Assembly: GCF_004335015.1 (NCBI RefSeq)
Contig: NZ_RQRU01000008.1
Span: 62,001-126,000 of the forward strand
Reading direction: 5' to 3'
DNA length: 64,000 bases
Origin: Psychrobacter pygoscelis
Lineage (GTDB): Bacteria; Pseudomonadota; Gammaproteobacteria; Pseudomonadales; Moraxellaceae
Position numbers and translations under genes: made by a program. The notes beneath the pieces are model-generated. The model was not told the DNA's origin. It ran no database searches and saw only the letters and a list, made by a program, of their open reading frames with translations. Below are positions 1-9,464 of this stretch, in pieces; the first letter of the stretch is position 1; each line of letters begins with the position of its first letter.

Positions 1-222
1 CCCAAGCAACAACTGATTATCCATACCAGATTCGACACCTTTCACCAGCTTTTCGATAGCTTGTGGCTGGTCACCAGCAGGTTCAAATTCAGTAACCATC
101 TCAAAGGCGCGACTGGCTATCTGCGTGCCGGACGCATTGACACCCGTGATTTCAGCTTCATCTTGAAGCTGCGTGGCCAGTTGATTGAGTTGACGAGATG
201 AGCGAGGTTCAGGCATGCGCAT
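1..222 (-). CDS. uvrB: UvrB, excinuclease ABC subunit B (N-terminal part only)
   Basis: Partial gene running off the left edge; 74 codons are visible. UvrB is the helicase-like damage-verification subunit of UvrABC nucleotide excision repair. The visible part has a non-conserved leader of about 40 residues and then the family's opening block, [11 protein letters not shown] followed by LLLG just before the Walker A motif, which lies outside the window. Two in-frame ATGs (222 and 216) are possible; 222 has AAGA-rich sequence upstream. Identification rests on the GDQPQAI block, which is highly characteristic. Confidence 0.88.
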   Translation of the reverse strand, partial: MRMPEPRSSRQLNQLATQLQDEAEITGVNASGTQIASRAFEMVTEFEPAGDQPQAIEKLVKGVESGMDNQLLLG

Positions 223-793
223 AAGTGAGGTCTTCTTATTTGATTATATTGTTGCATCGTAGGGTGTATGTGGGGATTTTTTGCCTTTTTTAAAGTGGGG
301 TTTTGGCAGAAGCCACTGGCAGTCAGTCGCTTTTATCATGTCATAAGTTACACAAACTTAAGTTACACAAATTGAAGTCACTAGATTTTATACGCCCTTT
401 ACGGCTCAAAAGTGTGCTGATACAGTCCTTATATCCTCAATCCAATCAAGACTTGACTCAGTGTCAAGGATATAAAGAGTCATGGCTATATAGTCGCACC
501 TAAATAAAATAGTGTCATCGTCATATGGTGCAGAACTGGTATAAATTTTTATAATGAACTGACTGCCGTCTTAAGTTCATCATAGTGTCTAACTATAAAA
601 TCCATATTAGTGACTGGCGATGTACCCGTTATAAACAAGTTTGACTTAGATAGTAGGGACTTAGATAGTAGGGATGGTAATAAAATAAAACTTAAATAAA
701 AACCCAAGCCTAAAACTATAGCTTGTTAATTTATTTTAAAATATATGTTAAATTAAACTTATAACAAATAATTATTCATTACCAAGGGTGGCT
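223..793. other. intergenic region with two 15-bp tandem duplications
   Basis: No gene is convincing here. A 66-codon open frame at 303-503 has no ribosome site and a low-complexity LHKLKLHKLK stretch created by a repeat. Two separate perfect or near-perfect 15-bp tandem duplications occur (345-374 and 643-672). The AT-rich stretch just before 794 could hold the promoter of the GFA gene. Confidence 0.6.
643..672. repeat. 15-bp perfect tandem duplication
   Basis: The unit GACTTAGATAGTAGG occurs twice head to tail (643-657 and 658-672). It lies in non-coding DNA and is probably a slippage product. Confidence 0.85.
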
Positions 794-1222
794 ATGAAAG
801 GAAAATGTCTTTGTCAGAGAGTAACGATTGAGGTTGCTGATAACAGTAATTTTGATGCTTGTCATTGCAATAAGTGCCGTCGTTGGGGTAGCGGTCCTTT
901 CTTATCCATAGATTGCGGCTCCGACGTGACGATTAATGGCAATGAGCATATCAGCCGATATCAGTCATCCAAGTTTGCCGAAAGGGGGTTTTGTAGTTAC
1001 TGCGGTACTCATTTATTTTATTACTTTATCGCTGCTGAAGAGTATTTTTTATCACTGGGTATCATCGAAGCCGATATTGATTTTAACTTCAACTGTCAGA
1101 TATTCTTCGATAAGAAACCGGACTATTATCAATTTGCAGACAGTACGCAGGTATTGACTGAGCAAGAGGTGTATGAAAGCTTTGACTTGGTAGACAATAT
1201 CCACAATATCGATGATCTATAA
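794..1222 (+). CDS. GFA family zinc-binding protein
   Basis: 142 residues, the usual size for the GFA (glutathione-dependent formaldehyde-activating enzyme/CENP-V) fold. Zinc ligands are visible: C5 and C7, the C-H-C-x2-C cluster at 23-28, and C67-x2-C70 followed by GTHL. Members were named for formaldehyde-glutathione adduct formation, but most have no proven substrate, so the reaction is left open. ATG 794 is preferred over the GTG at 788 because AAGG at 784-787 lies 6 bases before it. It stands alone between non-coding stretches. Confidence 0.8.
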   Translation: MKGKCLCQRVTIEVADNSNFDACHCNKCRRWGSGPFLSIDCGSDVTINGNEHISRYQSSKFAERGFCSYCGTHLFYYFIAAEEYFLSLGIIEADIDFNFNCQIFFDKKPDYYQFADSTQVLTEQEVYESFDLVDNIHNIDDL

Positions 1223-1548
1223 GCCAATTGCCCATCAGTTGGGCTATCCATAGTGCAGTACAGTGAATTCAATCTAACAACAATACTGGGACAAGTATTT
1301 ATAGCCCCTGTCAGCGCGCTTGCAGCAAGCTAGGACGGTTTATACCAGTATGGCACTTGAGCTTACTTGTATCTCTTTATTTTCTGCGGGCTATGTTGAT
1401 ATGTTTAGACGTGACTAAGCTATCATGGTTTTTTATTTATAACGGTGTCATTTATTAGATAGCCCCATAGTTGCTAACCTGCACCTTCTTTATTATTTTC
1501 ATCCAGTAGCCACAATGATTATAGTAGCTACCATCGTAACAACCACCT
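1223..1548. other. intergenic region, nothing recognised
   Basis: About 330 bases between two convergent genes. No coding frame, tRNA or clear terminator hairpin was seen. Confidence 0.5.
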
Positions 1549-2304
1549 TTAACGATCTAAAAGTACTCCTGATACCCCCTGCTCTGTTACTGAGTTTATC
1601 GGGTAGGTATCAAGCACCAATAAATCCTGACCCGTCCATGCCTTACACAGGGCCATGACATCTTCTTCATCAGCAATATTAGTGATGTCAGGGTTGTTGA
1701 ATGCTGCTTGTGAAAACATAGCCTCGCAGGCGTGCTCATTATCCAGTCCCGTTATATCGATAAACGTTAGCTCGGCTTCTTGCTCAGTTTGCACGCCTAT
1801 ATTGTGATAGACTCTGCCATCAGCATACTGAAAATAACGAACAATCTGCCTCTCCTCTACTTGCTTCCAACTGACATAATCTACAACTCGATAACTCCCA
1901 AAAGCATAGTAGCTCTCTAAGATACCATCTAATAAATCTAACTCATCTGCAAAATTCAGAACATACACCCAACCATTTAATGCTGGTGTAATGAATACGT
2001 TTGAGCCACCACGACTTGAGTAGACGTAACTCACGCCCTCATTCCAAGATAAAAAACGCTGCTCTTCAAGTCCAATGGCATTAGCAAAATCATTGAGCGA
2101 CCAGCCTCGTGCCTTAAGCTCACCCTCTTTGACCATATACCAGCACATCTTAAAGCCAAATCCTGACAGCCATTTTTTGCGCGACTCACTTGCTTGCATT
2201 TTTAATTCAGCCACCGTAAGCATGCGCCCTTGCTTATCAGTAAAGCCAGATGGCCTGTCATTATTTTTGCTAAAAAACGCTTTTATTCTATCAATGGTTA
2301 TCAT
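1549..2304 (-). CDS. hypothetical protein, 251 aa
   Basis: I do not recognise a family. The protein appears soluble: no signal peptide and no membrane segment. It is rich in aromatic residues and has alternating charged and hydrophobic segments consistent with a mixed alpha/beta fold. The N-terminal 45 residues are basic and the C-terminal part is acidic. It is transcribed alone, convergent with the GFA gene and divergent from the broken kinase at 2412. Length and codon use look like a real gene; function unknown. Confidence 0.7.
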   Translation of the reverse strand: MITIDRIKAFFSKNNDRPSGFTDKQGRMLTVAELKMQASESRKKWLSGFGFKMCWYMVKEGELKARGWSLNDFANAIGLEEQRFLSWNEGVSYVYSSRGGSNVFITPALNGWVYVLNFADELDLLDGILESYYAFGSYRVVDYVSWKQVEERQIVRYFQYADGRVYHNIGVQTEQEAELTFIDITGLDNEHACEAMFSQAAFNNPDITNIADEEDVMALCKAWTGQDLLVLDTYPINSVTEQGVSGVLLDR

Positions 2305-2411
2305 TATTTATGCCTTTTAGTGAGCCATGCTAGCTTTTGGTCTAGTTATAATTTTATAAATACCTTTGCGCTTCAGTTAACATTATCATAACTTATCCAC
2401 GATTTAGCGCG

Positions 2412-2896
2412 ATGCAGATTATTATATTTATTGGACTTCAAGGTGCAGGCAAGTCTACCTTTTATCAGCAGCAATTTTTTCATAGCCATATTCGGCTCAA
2501 TAAAGACATGCTCAAGACCAGCCACCACTTGCAGCTTGTCTTGCCAGCAAAGCCAAGACTGTGATTGACAAGACCAATCCCACCATTGATGAGCGATTAC
2601 CCTTTATTACAGCTGCCAAAAAGCCAGGGTTTGAAGTGGTCGCTTATTATTTTGACTGCCCATTTAAGGAAGCTTTGGCAAGGAATAATCAGCGCAAAGG
2701 TAAAGCAAAAATCCCTGAGATTGGTGTCAAAGGCACTGCTAAAAAGTTACAGCCGCCAAGCTTCGATGAAGGCTTTGATAAGATATTTATTGTGACCCTA
2801 CATAATGATCAGTATTTTTATACAAAAGAGTACCAGCCTGATGGCTCTCAAGCCGCGGATAGTGACATTAGCAACGATGAAGCACGATCAAAATAG
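2412..2896 (+). pseudogene. frameshifted P-loop polynucleotide-kinase-like gene
   Basis: The first frame starts at ATG 2412 and encodes a Walker A motif (GLQGAGKST) and the following IRLNKDMLKT block, then stops at 2562-2564. The second half continues in another frame with ASKAKTVIDKTNPTIDERLPF, typical of small AAA/polynucleotide-kinase-like P-loop enzymes, and runs to 2896. Reading both halves requires a frame change near 2530-2545, and some residues between MLKT and ACLASK seem missing. The second frame has an ATG at 2561 but would lack the nucleotide-binding loop. Probably inactive, unless the shift is a sequencing error. Confidence 0.75.
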
Positions 2897-3446
2897 ACCA
2901 TAAATAAGACACGAGTTAACACAAATAGCTACCTTAATGATAGCCATTAAATAAAGAGCCAATTAAAGAATGGGTACTGCGCTTTGAGGATTTAGACAGG
3001 CGATTGCGAGAAAACAAGCTACCCCTTTGGCACAAGCGTGGTACGGTTTGAGCATGCCTAGGTTGCTGCTCTGTGGCCTCTTAGCATCTGTTATCAGCAA
3101 AAGTTAATTCTCTATTATGAGCCGCTTGGCTAACCATCGGTCACTTGTACTTATTATATTTCAATTTTTAGCCTGAAGGTCTTAAGTTTTGATTGCCTAC
3201 TGTAGAGCAATTTCTCCTTTACACAGCAGTTACAGTAATCAGATGAAATGCCTACCAATCAGCGTCACTTTTAGAAATAATAATTGTTATCATTTACCAA
3301 GAGTTAGTAAATTTGCGTATTTTACACTACGCCAGTTTATTAGTTCTTTAATCGTACTACCAAACTGTAGTACTCCCGATTAATACTCTTTCAATAACAA
3401 TACTTTTAACCAATTAACTTTTAACCAATTAATAAAGGACATAACT
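2897..3446. other. intergenic region upstream of dps
   Basis: About 550 bases without a convincing gene. A short open stretch at about 2960-3050 encodes a charged peptide (EPIKEWVLRFEDLDRRLREN) with no start codon and may be a gene remnant. AT-rich sequence near 3275-3300 (TAATTGTTATCATT) weakly resembles a Fur or OxyR type site in front of dps, but it is not close enough to call. Confidence 0.45.
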
Positions 3447-3929
3447 ATGAGAGAACGTTACGCAAGTGGTTTAGACGACAATACCGCCAAAAAAATGGTT
3501 GACCTGTTAAATGCCAATCTAGCAAACTTAATAGACCTTACTTTAGATGGCAAACAATGCCATTGGAATCTCCAAGGCTCGGGGTTTATTGGGGTTCATC
3601 AACTATTAGACGAGACCACCGAACGCCTTCGTGAAGTGTCAGATACCATTGCAGAACGTATCGTCATTTTGGGTGGTGAGCCAAATGGTCTAGCCAGCCG
3701 CGTCGCGAAAGACTCTGTGCTAGATGATTATCCTACTGACATTACTGAAGTCGATCAGCACGTGCGTGAGCTGACCAGCCGCTATAAGACCGTCGCTGAG
3801 ACGCTTCGTGAAGCTATTGAGACCGCAGGAGATGTTGGGGATGAAGACACAGCGGATCTATTCACTGAAGCCAGCCGTATCATCGACAAAGACGCTTGGT
3901 TTATCGGTGCCAATAACCCTAAAAAGTAA
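3447..3929 (+). CDS. dps: Dps family DNA-binding ferritin-like protein
   Basis: 160 residues. Dps forms a 12-subunit cage that oxidises Fe(II) with peroxide and protects DNA in starvation. The dinuclear ferroxidase residues are visible with correct spacing: H39 in KQCHWN, H51 in GVHQLLDE, D66 and E70 in SDTIAERI. The N-terminal tail is short and only mildly basic, so DNA binding may be weak. AAAGGA lies 8 bases before the ATG. It is a single-gene unit closed by a strong bidirectional terminator. Confidence 0.93.
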   Translation: MRERYASGLDDNTAKKMVDLLNANLANLIDLTLDGKQCHWNLQGSGFIGVHQLLDETTERLREVSDTIAERIVILGGEPNGLASRVAKDSVLDDYPTDITEVDQHVRELTSRYKTVAETLREAIETAGDVGDEDTADLFTEASRIIDKDAWFIGANNPKK

Positions 3930-3990
3930 TTGGTTATTGTGCTAATTGAAATTGTAAACTAGCAACAACTAGCTTTGATTAACAATCAAT

Positions 3991-4018
3991 AAAAGGTCTC
4001 CTAATTAGGAGACCTTTT
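3991..4018. terminator. bidirectional rho-independent terminator
   Basis: Perfect palindrome of 28 bases: AAAAGGTCTCCTAA and its exact complement, giving A- and T-runs on both sides. It separates dps from the convergent DUF2059 gene. Confidence 0.9.
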
Positions 4019-4058
4019 TAGTAAGATAATTTATTGCCTAATCGAAAAAATAGCTTAT

Positions 4059-4715
4059 TTACAGCATATCTTTGACAATCTTCTTCACTTGCGGCAGTAG
4101 CTCACTAAGCTGCGACGCCGTCTCACTCATGTCATCAGGCATTGACTGCTTTAAGAAAGCTGCTACTACTTGAGGCTGCTTGTCCAAGATACTTTGACCA
4201 ATGGGGGTATCATAAAAAGCAATCTGAGCATCGACTTCGGCCTGCGTATAGTAAGCTTTAGCCGCAGCGATATAGGCCTGAGTCAGGCTCTCAGTGTCAG
4301 TAGCATCATCAATAGTTCCCGTCATGATTTTGACATATTGTCCCAATAACCCTTGAACCTGCTTGCGAATCTCTCGTTGACGTTGCTTTAACTCATCATC
4401 AGACGACTGATTACGATGCTGAGTTTGCGAGTTAATGGCTTCAATGGCCGCTTGCTGACCATTGATGATCGCCTCTATCTGCTGATCAACACGCATGACT
4501 TGCATCAACTTGATGATAGAAGCGTCCGTTGGCGCTTGAGCCTGAGTCAGCTGCGCATTAGTAACCATTATTACTTTATCAGGCGCTTCACTATGAATAA
4601 CCAGCTCGGCATTAGCGCTATGCATGCCGAAAGCCGTCATAATAGCTACCCACATTGCTGACTTTAGAGAAGGCACTCTGAGAAGATATTTAGCAGTTAA
4701 TGTTTGCTTAGGCAT
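4059..4715 (-). CDS. DUF2059 domain exported protein (paralogue 1)
   Basis: 218 residues with a signal-peptide-like N-terminus ending HSANA near residue 36, so probably periplasmic. The C-terminal half carries the DUF2059 pattern: AYIAAAKAYYTQAEVDAQI, FYDTPIGQSILDKQP, then a predicted helix. A Q-rich middle segment (about 70-125) is longer than in the paralogue at 5949. Family function is unknown. It follows the CDF transporter gene at a short distance on the same strand. Confidence 0.8.
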   Translation of the reverse strand: MPKQTLTAKYLLRVPSLKSAMWVAIMTAFGMHSANAELVIHSEAPDKVIMVTNAQLTQAQAPTDASIIKLMQVMRVDQQIEAIINGQQAAIEAINSQTQHRNQSSDDELKQRQREIRKQVQGLLGQYVKIMTGTIDDATDTESLTQAYIAAAKAYYTQAEVDAQIAFYDTPIGQSILDKQPQVVAAFLKQSMPDDMSETASQLSELLPQVKKIVKDML

Positions 4716-4801
4716 AAAGTATTCCCGATTATAAAGAGGCTGTGGAGCATTGTGATGGGTCGCTATTCGATTAGTCTAGGTTGCTTTGCTAGATTGTTTG
4801 A

Positions 4802-5878
4802 CTAGCTTGTTTTGCTAGGTTGCAAGATAGGCGCGCCGGGAACAGATAAAGTCAGTACCGCCTCCTGAAAGATAGGATTGGCACGGAACTGATTCTCGAT
4901 AAGCTCAAATTTGTGCGCCACTTGCTCTTCTAATTTATTACCAGCGATATCGACAGCCGCTACCATAAACATCTTTTTAGGCCCTACCCACTCAAGATGC
5001 AGATAAGAGACACTATCGATGTCAGGATGGGCGTTTAGCTCTGATAATACATACTCATGCATGGAATCAGAGACTTTAAGACCTACTAAAAAGTCGCGAT
5101 TGCGGCTAATCAAAAATATTGCTACCGCTCCGAGTAGCACCCCCACAATAATAGAGCCTAGAGCATCCCAAAATGGCTGACCGGTATAAGCATGTAGTCC
5201 CATACCAATAGCCGCGATGACCAAGCCCGTCACCGCAGCCAAATCTTCAAAGAACACCCCGCGCAGCGTCGGATTAGAAGTATCCACCACATAGCCGAGT
5301 GCACTGATATTCATAGCCTCGCCATGCTTTTTACTTTCGCGGTAAGCTTGCATCAGCGAGATACCCTCTAGTACGAAGGCCACGGCTAATACAATAAAGG
5401 CGATGGTATAGTTGGTCTCCCCTTCAGGAGCATTCCACTCTTTAATTCCCGTATAGATTGAGACAATTGCCCCGGCAGTAAATACCCCAAAAGCCGCAAT
5501 CATTGACCAGACATACGACTCCTTGCCATAGCCTAACGGATGACTGGTGTCAGCTGGTTTGACAGATTTTTTCTCAGCGACGATCAGTAGTGTGCCATTG
5601 CCTGTGTCTGCCCATGAATGCGCCGCTTCTGCGATCATAGAGGCAGACCCTGTCATAAAAGCAACGACAGTCTTGGCAATGGCGATAAGGAAATTAGCCC
5701 CAACCGCGATCAGTACGGTAAGCATCGAGTTATCTTTACTATTTTTGTCCGCATCACCATCTGGTGCACCATTACCAGCATTGCCCTTATCCAGCATACC
5801 AGCCTTTGCAGCTCGCTCAACAGCGGCAGCTTGGCTTAGATGACCTGTTACTCTAGTCACAGATGGCTTGAGACTCAT
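4802..5878 (-). CDS. cation diffusion facilitator (CDF) family metal transporter
   Basis: 358 residues. CDF proteins export divalent metals such as Zn, Fe or Mn from the cytoplasm by proton antiport. An about 50-residue hydrophilic leader precedes several membrane helices; the first metal-site motif HSWAD (H87, D91) sits in the second helix and is followed by the DTSHPLGYGKE signature. The C-terminal domain (about 265-345) has the usual alpha-beta cytoplasmic fold. The long leader and the GKE block resemble the subgroup related to eukaryotic SLC30A9. The metal cannot be named from sequence. Flanked by two DUF2059 genes on the same strand. Confidence 0.87.
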   Translation of the reverse strand: MSLKPSVTRVTGHLSQAAAVERAAKAGMLDKGNAGNGAPDGDADKNSKDNSMLTVLIAVGANFLIAIAKTVVAFMTGSASMIAEAAHSWADTGNGTLLIVAEKKSVKPADTSHPLGYGKESYVWSMIAAFGVFTAGAIVSIYTGIKEWNAPEGETNYTIAFIVLAVAFVLEGISLMQAYRESKKHGEAMNISALGYVVDTSNPTLRGVFFEDLAAVTGLVIAAIGMGLHAYTGQPFWDALGSIIVGVLLGAVAIFLISRNRDFLVGLKVSDSMHEYVLSELNAHPDIDSVSYLHLEWVGPKKMFMVAAVDIAGNKLEEQVAHKFELIENQFRANPIFQEAVLTLSVPGAPILQPSKTS

Positions 5879-5948
5879 GATACTCTCTTTACTCTAGACC
5901 ATAAGGTCAGTTAGGACGGTCGGTGTAGCGATAACCTGATAATTCGAA

Positions 5949-6494
5949 TCAGTCTTCAAGGCCAAGTGCTTCAATCTCTGCTTGCATCTTGGGCATGATT
6001 TTTTGTATTTGTTGCATAGAGGCTTCCATAGCGATTGGCATGGCCTCTTTCATATACTCTTGAAGCATCGCTGGTTGCTTATTAACGATACTCTGCCCTA
6101 CATCCGTACTATAAAAGTCAATTTGAGCATCGACTTCTTCTTGAGTGAAGTGTTTTTTGGCAGAGCGGATATAAGCCGCTATCATCTGCTCTTCAATTTT
6201 ATTAACGAAAGCCTCGTTAAACATCTCTTTATTGTACTTTGAGATAATTCTGCTCAGCTCTTGGCGTTGATGGTCATCCATCTCATCTTGAGGAAAGCTC
6301 TCTAATGAGCTTTGAAGCAGTTGATCCATCATATTATTATCAGGTGTGATCATCTGTTCCATCATCTCGCTTGACTTGGTGACTACCATCAGCTGCTTTA
6401 ATGAGGCGTCAGTCGGTACTGCAGCTTGCACTGGAAAGGACATTACACAGCCTAAAAGCACGGCCATCGCTGTCTTATTCAGTATTGATCTCAT
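5949..6494 (-). CDS. DUF2059 domain exported protein (paralogue 2)
   Basis: 181 residues with a clear signal peptide (AVLLGCVMSFPVQAA). The FTQEEVDAQIDFYSTDVGQS block and NKQPAMLQEYMKEAMP match the protein at 4059 closely, so the two are paralogues. Met-rich stretches (EMMEQMITPDNNMMDQLL) stand out. It lies just upstream of the CDF gene on the same strand and could be co-transcribed with it. Function unknown. Confidence 0.8.
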   Translation of the reverse strand: MRSILNKTAMAVLLGCVMSFPVQAAVPTDASLKQLMVVTKSSEMMEQMITPDNNMMDQLLQSSLESFPQDEMDDHQRQELSRIISKYNKEMFNEAFVNKIEEQMIAAYIRSAKKHFTQEEVDAQIDFYSTDVGQSIVNKQPAMLQEYMKEAMPIAMEASMQQIQKIMPKMQAEIEALGLED

Positions 6495-6629
6495 CTTCTT
6501 ATCCTTAAAGTGGTGATTGCGTTTTTTAGTATTCGTTTAGTATTCGTTTTATCCCTAACTCTTATATTTCTACAGCGCTAAGCTTAGGGGCACTATAAAT
6601 GACGGTTTGTCTCATTAACTGCTATTAAA

Positions 6630-7193
6630 TTATAAATCTTTTTCACTATCGTTACTGCCTTCGAGCTCACCGACGAAGTCGCTGACATCACAGCTAGGAC
6701 GCTTAGACTCATCCATCCGTAGCTTTTTTCGCTCAAGCGCAGCATCGAATCGGCATTGCTGCAGCGCTGACTTAATATTCAATGGAGGCACTGGTGTAGG
6801 CTTACCATTGTCATCGATAGCGACCATTGTAAAGTAGCAACTGTTGGTATGGCGAATCGTTCGCTGTTGCACATTTTCGGCCTCGACGCGAATGCCAACC
6901 TCCATTGAGGTACGACCGACATAGTTCACACTAGCGGCGAAGGTGACTAATTCACCAACATAGATGGGCTCGCGAAACATCACCTGATCGACAGATAGCG
7001 TCACCACATGATTACCGCTATAACGACTGGCACAGGCATAAGCGACCTGATCTAGCATCTTAAGTAAGTCACCACCATGCACATTACCGATAAAATTTGC
7101 CATATCCGGTGTCATCAAGATAGACATGTAGAGTTCGTGCTTGACGGGGGCTTTTTTGGCAGAGGTAGAGGTATTACGCTGAGACATAGACAT
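6630..7193 (-). CDS. acyl-CoA thioesterase, hotdog fold (YciA-like)
   Basis: 187 residues. It should hydrolyse acyl-CoA thioesters in the cytoplasm. The hotdog core contains NVHGGDLLKMLDQVAYACASRY with the candidate catalytic D48, followed by the VTLSVDQVMFREPIYVGE strand typical of the YciA/BACH group. The tail after about residue 140 is hydrophilic and acidic, longer than in short YciA proteins. Single gene; upstream non-coding DNA separates it from the aminotransferase. Confidence 0.85.
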   Translation of the reverse strand: MSMSQRNTSTSAKKAPVKHELYMSILMTPDMANFIGNVHGGDLLKMLDQVAYACASRYSGNHVVTLSVDQVMFREPIYVGELVTFAASVNYVGRTSMEVGIRVEAENVQQRTIRHTNSCYFTMVAIDDNGKPTPVPPLNIKSALQQCRFDAALERKKLRMDESKRPSCDVSDFVGELEGSNDSEKDL

Positions 7194-7878
7194 CCTTAAT
7201 GCAGTGACTGTATAGACTGACCTAATCGCTCGGTCAATGTGATTCCCACCGAATAAAATAAATGGTCGAGCCGTTATTTCAAGGTCACAGTTTACTCCAA
7301 CTTATACGCCGATACCAGTCAGCCTACCTATGCATTAAGCCATGAGGTCAATCAAAGCATCCAGCAGTAGCCTTACTACTGCCTAGCAGCCCTCACCATG
7401 GTCTGTGCCAAGCGTAAGGCTATTCACGTTAATCTGGTCTATAAGCTCAGAGCGCATAGCTCAAAAAGAGCAAACTTTTAATTAGTAGTTTTATTGCAAG
7501 ATAAATTTGATGTTACTGCTATAGATAGTCATCTGCTGCGGCTATCTGAACACAAAAATCCTTTGTATGAATGATACATCACCAAAAGAGCTGACTCAGC
7601 CATCAAGTATCTGGAGGCATTTACTGACTAGCAGTCATGATGGAGATGAGGCTGCATAAGGTATGCTTAGCCACTGAGTACCAAGTTTAAAATGATTTAT
7701 CCATAGATTTCGAGCGATTTTGTAACGGGCTGACGTACACAGGACTATAGTGTCATGCTACAATAACTTGATTAATTCGTCTTATTCGGCATAAATCTAA
7801 ATTGGTATTTATTCGCCCGACTATTCAAAATATTTTCGAATTCATCGCCCCTCCCTCATCTACCAAAAAGGATAATTT
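7194..7878. other. long intergenic region, no gene
   Basis: About 685 bases between divergent genes. No open frame with a ribosome site, tRNA or strong hairpin was seen. AT-rich sequence at 7768-7800 (TTGATT ... CATAAAT) could be part of the aminotransferase promoter, but the match is weak. Confidence 0.5.
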
Positions 7879-9081
7879 ATGAGTGACTTACAACTCTCTG
7901 ATCGCGTCAATAATATTAAGCCTTCACCAACATTAGCCATAACCAATAAAGCCAAAGAGCTTAAAGCTGCTGGTAAAGACATTATTGGCCTAGGAGCAGG
8001 TGAGCCTGACTTTGATACCCCCGATTACATCAAACAAGCAGCGATTGAAGCTATCAATAATGGCTTTACCAAATACACCGCAGTAGACGGTACGCCTGAG
8101 CTTAAAAAAGCCATTATCGATAAGTTCAAACGTGACAATAATATCGACTTCGCGCCAAATGAGATTTTGGTATCAGTCGGTGGTAAGCAGTCATTCTTTA
8201 ACTTAGCGCAAGCCTTTATTAATGCCGGTGATGAGGTCATCATCCCTGCCCCGTATTGGGTCAGCTATCCGGATATGGTTAAGATTGCCGATGGTGTTCC
8301 TGTCATCGTTGAGTGCCCAAGCGAGCAAGACTTTAAGATTACCCCCGAGCAACTAGAAGCCGCGATTACCCCTAAGACTAAGCTTTTGGTGTTAAATAGC
8401 CCATCAAACCCAACAGGTATGATTTATACCTTAGATGAGCTTAAAGCTATCGCTGAAGTGCTTAAGCGTCATCCACAAGTGTACATTGCCTCAGATGATA
8501 TGTACGAGCATATCCGCTGGACGGGCGATAAGTTCTATAATATCTTGAACGCTGCACCGGAGCTTAAAGAGCGCGCTATTATCCTAAATGGTGTCTCTAA
8601 AGCCTATGCTATGACAGGCTGGCGTATCGGCTATGCAGGTGGTCCAGCCAAGCTTATCGGTGCGATGAAAAAAATCCAGTCACAGTCGACATCTTGCCCT
8701 ACCTCTATCAGCCAAAAAGCTGCCGAAGTGGCTATCAATGGCGATCAAAGTGTACTGGCACCTATGATTGAGGCTTTTGAGCAGCGCTGCGATCTTGTCG
8801 TTGAAGGCTTAAATAACATCAAAGGCATTACTTGCCTACGTCCAGACGGTGCATTCTACGTGTACCCTGAGATTAAGCCATTGATCAAAGCTGCAGGCCT
8901 TAAGTCTTGTACTGAGTTCTCTGAGTGGCTGCTGGATAAAGTCGGTGTTGCCGTCGTGCCTGGTGATGCTTTTGGCCTAGGTGGCTATATGCGCATTTCC
9001 TACGCGACTGACGAAGCGACATTAAAAGATGCTTTAAGCCGGATTGAGAAGGCTGTCGCTGAGCTAGATGTTGAAGCTTAA
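7879..9081 (+). CDS. class I PLP-dependent aminotransferase (aspartate aminotransferase type)
   Basis: 400 residues, normal for fold-type I aminotransferases of the I-beta/I-gamma aspartate aminotransferase group. The PLP lysine is K241 in GVSKAYAMTGWR; SNPTG at 176-180, D206 in SDDMYEH and the substrate-carboxylate arginine in YMRISYA are all present. The opening (LSDRVNNIKPSPTLAI) is that of bacterial aspartate/prephenate aminotransferases. The most likely reaction is L-aspartate + 2-oxoglutarate exchange, but related enzymes take other amino acids. AAAGGA lies 8 bases before the ATG. Confidence 0.9.
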   Translation: MSDLQLSDRVNNIKPSPTLAITNKAKELKAAGKDIIGLGAGEPDFDTPDYIKQAAIEAINNGFTKYTAVDGTPELKKAIIDKFKRDNNIDFAPNEILVSVGGKQSFFNLAQAFINAGDEVIIPAPYWVSYPDMVKIADGVPVIVECPSEQDFKITPEQLEAAITPKTKLLVLNSPSNPTGMIYTLDELKAIAEVLKRHPQVYIASDDMYEHIRWTGDKFYNILNAAPELKERAIILNGVSKAYAMTGWRIGYAGGPAKLIGAMKKIQSQSTSCPTSISQKAAEVAINGDQSVLAPMIEAFEQRCDLVVEGLNNIKGITCLRPDGAFYVYPEIKPLIKAAGLKSCTEFSEWLLDKVGVAVVPGDAFGLGGYMRISYATDEATLKDALSRIEKAVAELDVEA

Positions 9082-9160
9082 TGACCACACGCTAAAGCCT
9101 CTTGCTCAATCACTATAATATAAGCAAGAGGACGCAATCTTAGCTACCAGTCTTAACTAC

Positions 9161-9187
9161 AAAAAGTCGCCAAATTGGCGGCTTTTC
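9161..9187 (+). terminator. rho-independent terminator
   Basis: Stem AAAGTCGCC/GGCGGCTTT around AAATT followed by T's, downstream of the aminotransferase. A second hairpin (CCTCTTGCT/AGCAAGAGG, about 9098-9132) lies between them without a T-run. Confidence 0.8.
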
Positions 9188-9229
9188 CATATAACGGCAA
9201 AAATTTTAGTAATAAATTCAAAAAAAGGC

Positions 9230-9257
9230 TTGACGTTCCTGATAACTTTGCTAGAAT
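9230..9257 (+). promoter_or_regulatory. sigma70 promoter of tRNA-Asn copy 1
   Basis: TTGACG and TAGAAT with a 16-base spacer, about 55 bases before the tRNA. GC-rich sequence (CGCCCC) after the -10 box is typical of stringently controlled stable-RNA promoters. Confidence 0.75.
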
Positions 9258-9312
9258 ACGCCCCACTTAACGCAAACGCTGTTTATCAGCTTTTATTGTT
9301 AAAACCAGTTAT

Positions 9313-9388
9313 TCCCCAATAGCTCAGTTGGTAGAGCATCGGACTGTTAATCCGTGTGTCCCTGGTTCGAGCCCAGGTTGGGGAGCCA
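9313..9388 (+). tRNA. tRNA-Asn (GTT), copy 1
   Basis: 76 nt with full cloverleaf: acceptor TCCCCAA/TTGGGGA, D-arm AGCTCAGTTGGTAGAGC, anticodon GTT in GGACTGTTAATCC, T-loop GGTTCGAGCCC, encoded CCA. Identical to the copy at 13013. Confidence 0.97.
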
Positions 9389-9432
9389 TATTCTAGATAG
9401 CAATACTTATAGATTGATTATTGGCTAATGCC

Positions 9433-9464
9433 AAAGCCCTTATCTTCGGATAAGGGCTTTTTTT
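9433..9464 (+). terminator. terminator after tRNA-Asn copy 1
   Basis: Stem AAAGCCCTTATC/GATAAGGGCTTT with a TTCG tetraloop and a T-run. Confidence 0.92.

Noticed and set aside
303..503. 66-codon open frame
   Set aside because: No ribosome site; composition shaped by a 15-bp repeat.
2960..3050. Possible coding remnant (EPIKEWVLRFEDLD)
   Set aside because: No start codon and too short to assign a family.
3270..3300. Fur- or OxyR-like site before dps
   Set aside because: Too few matches to either consensus.
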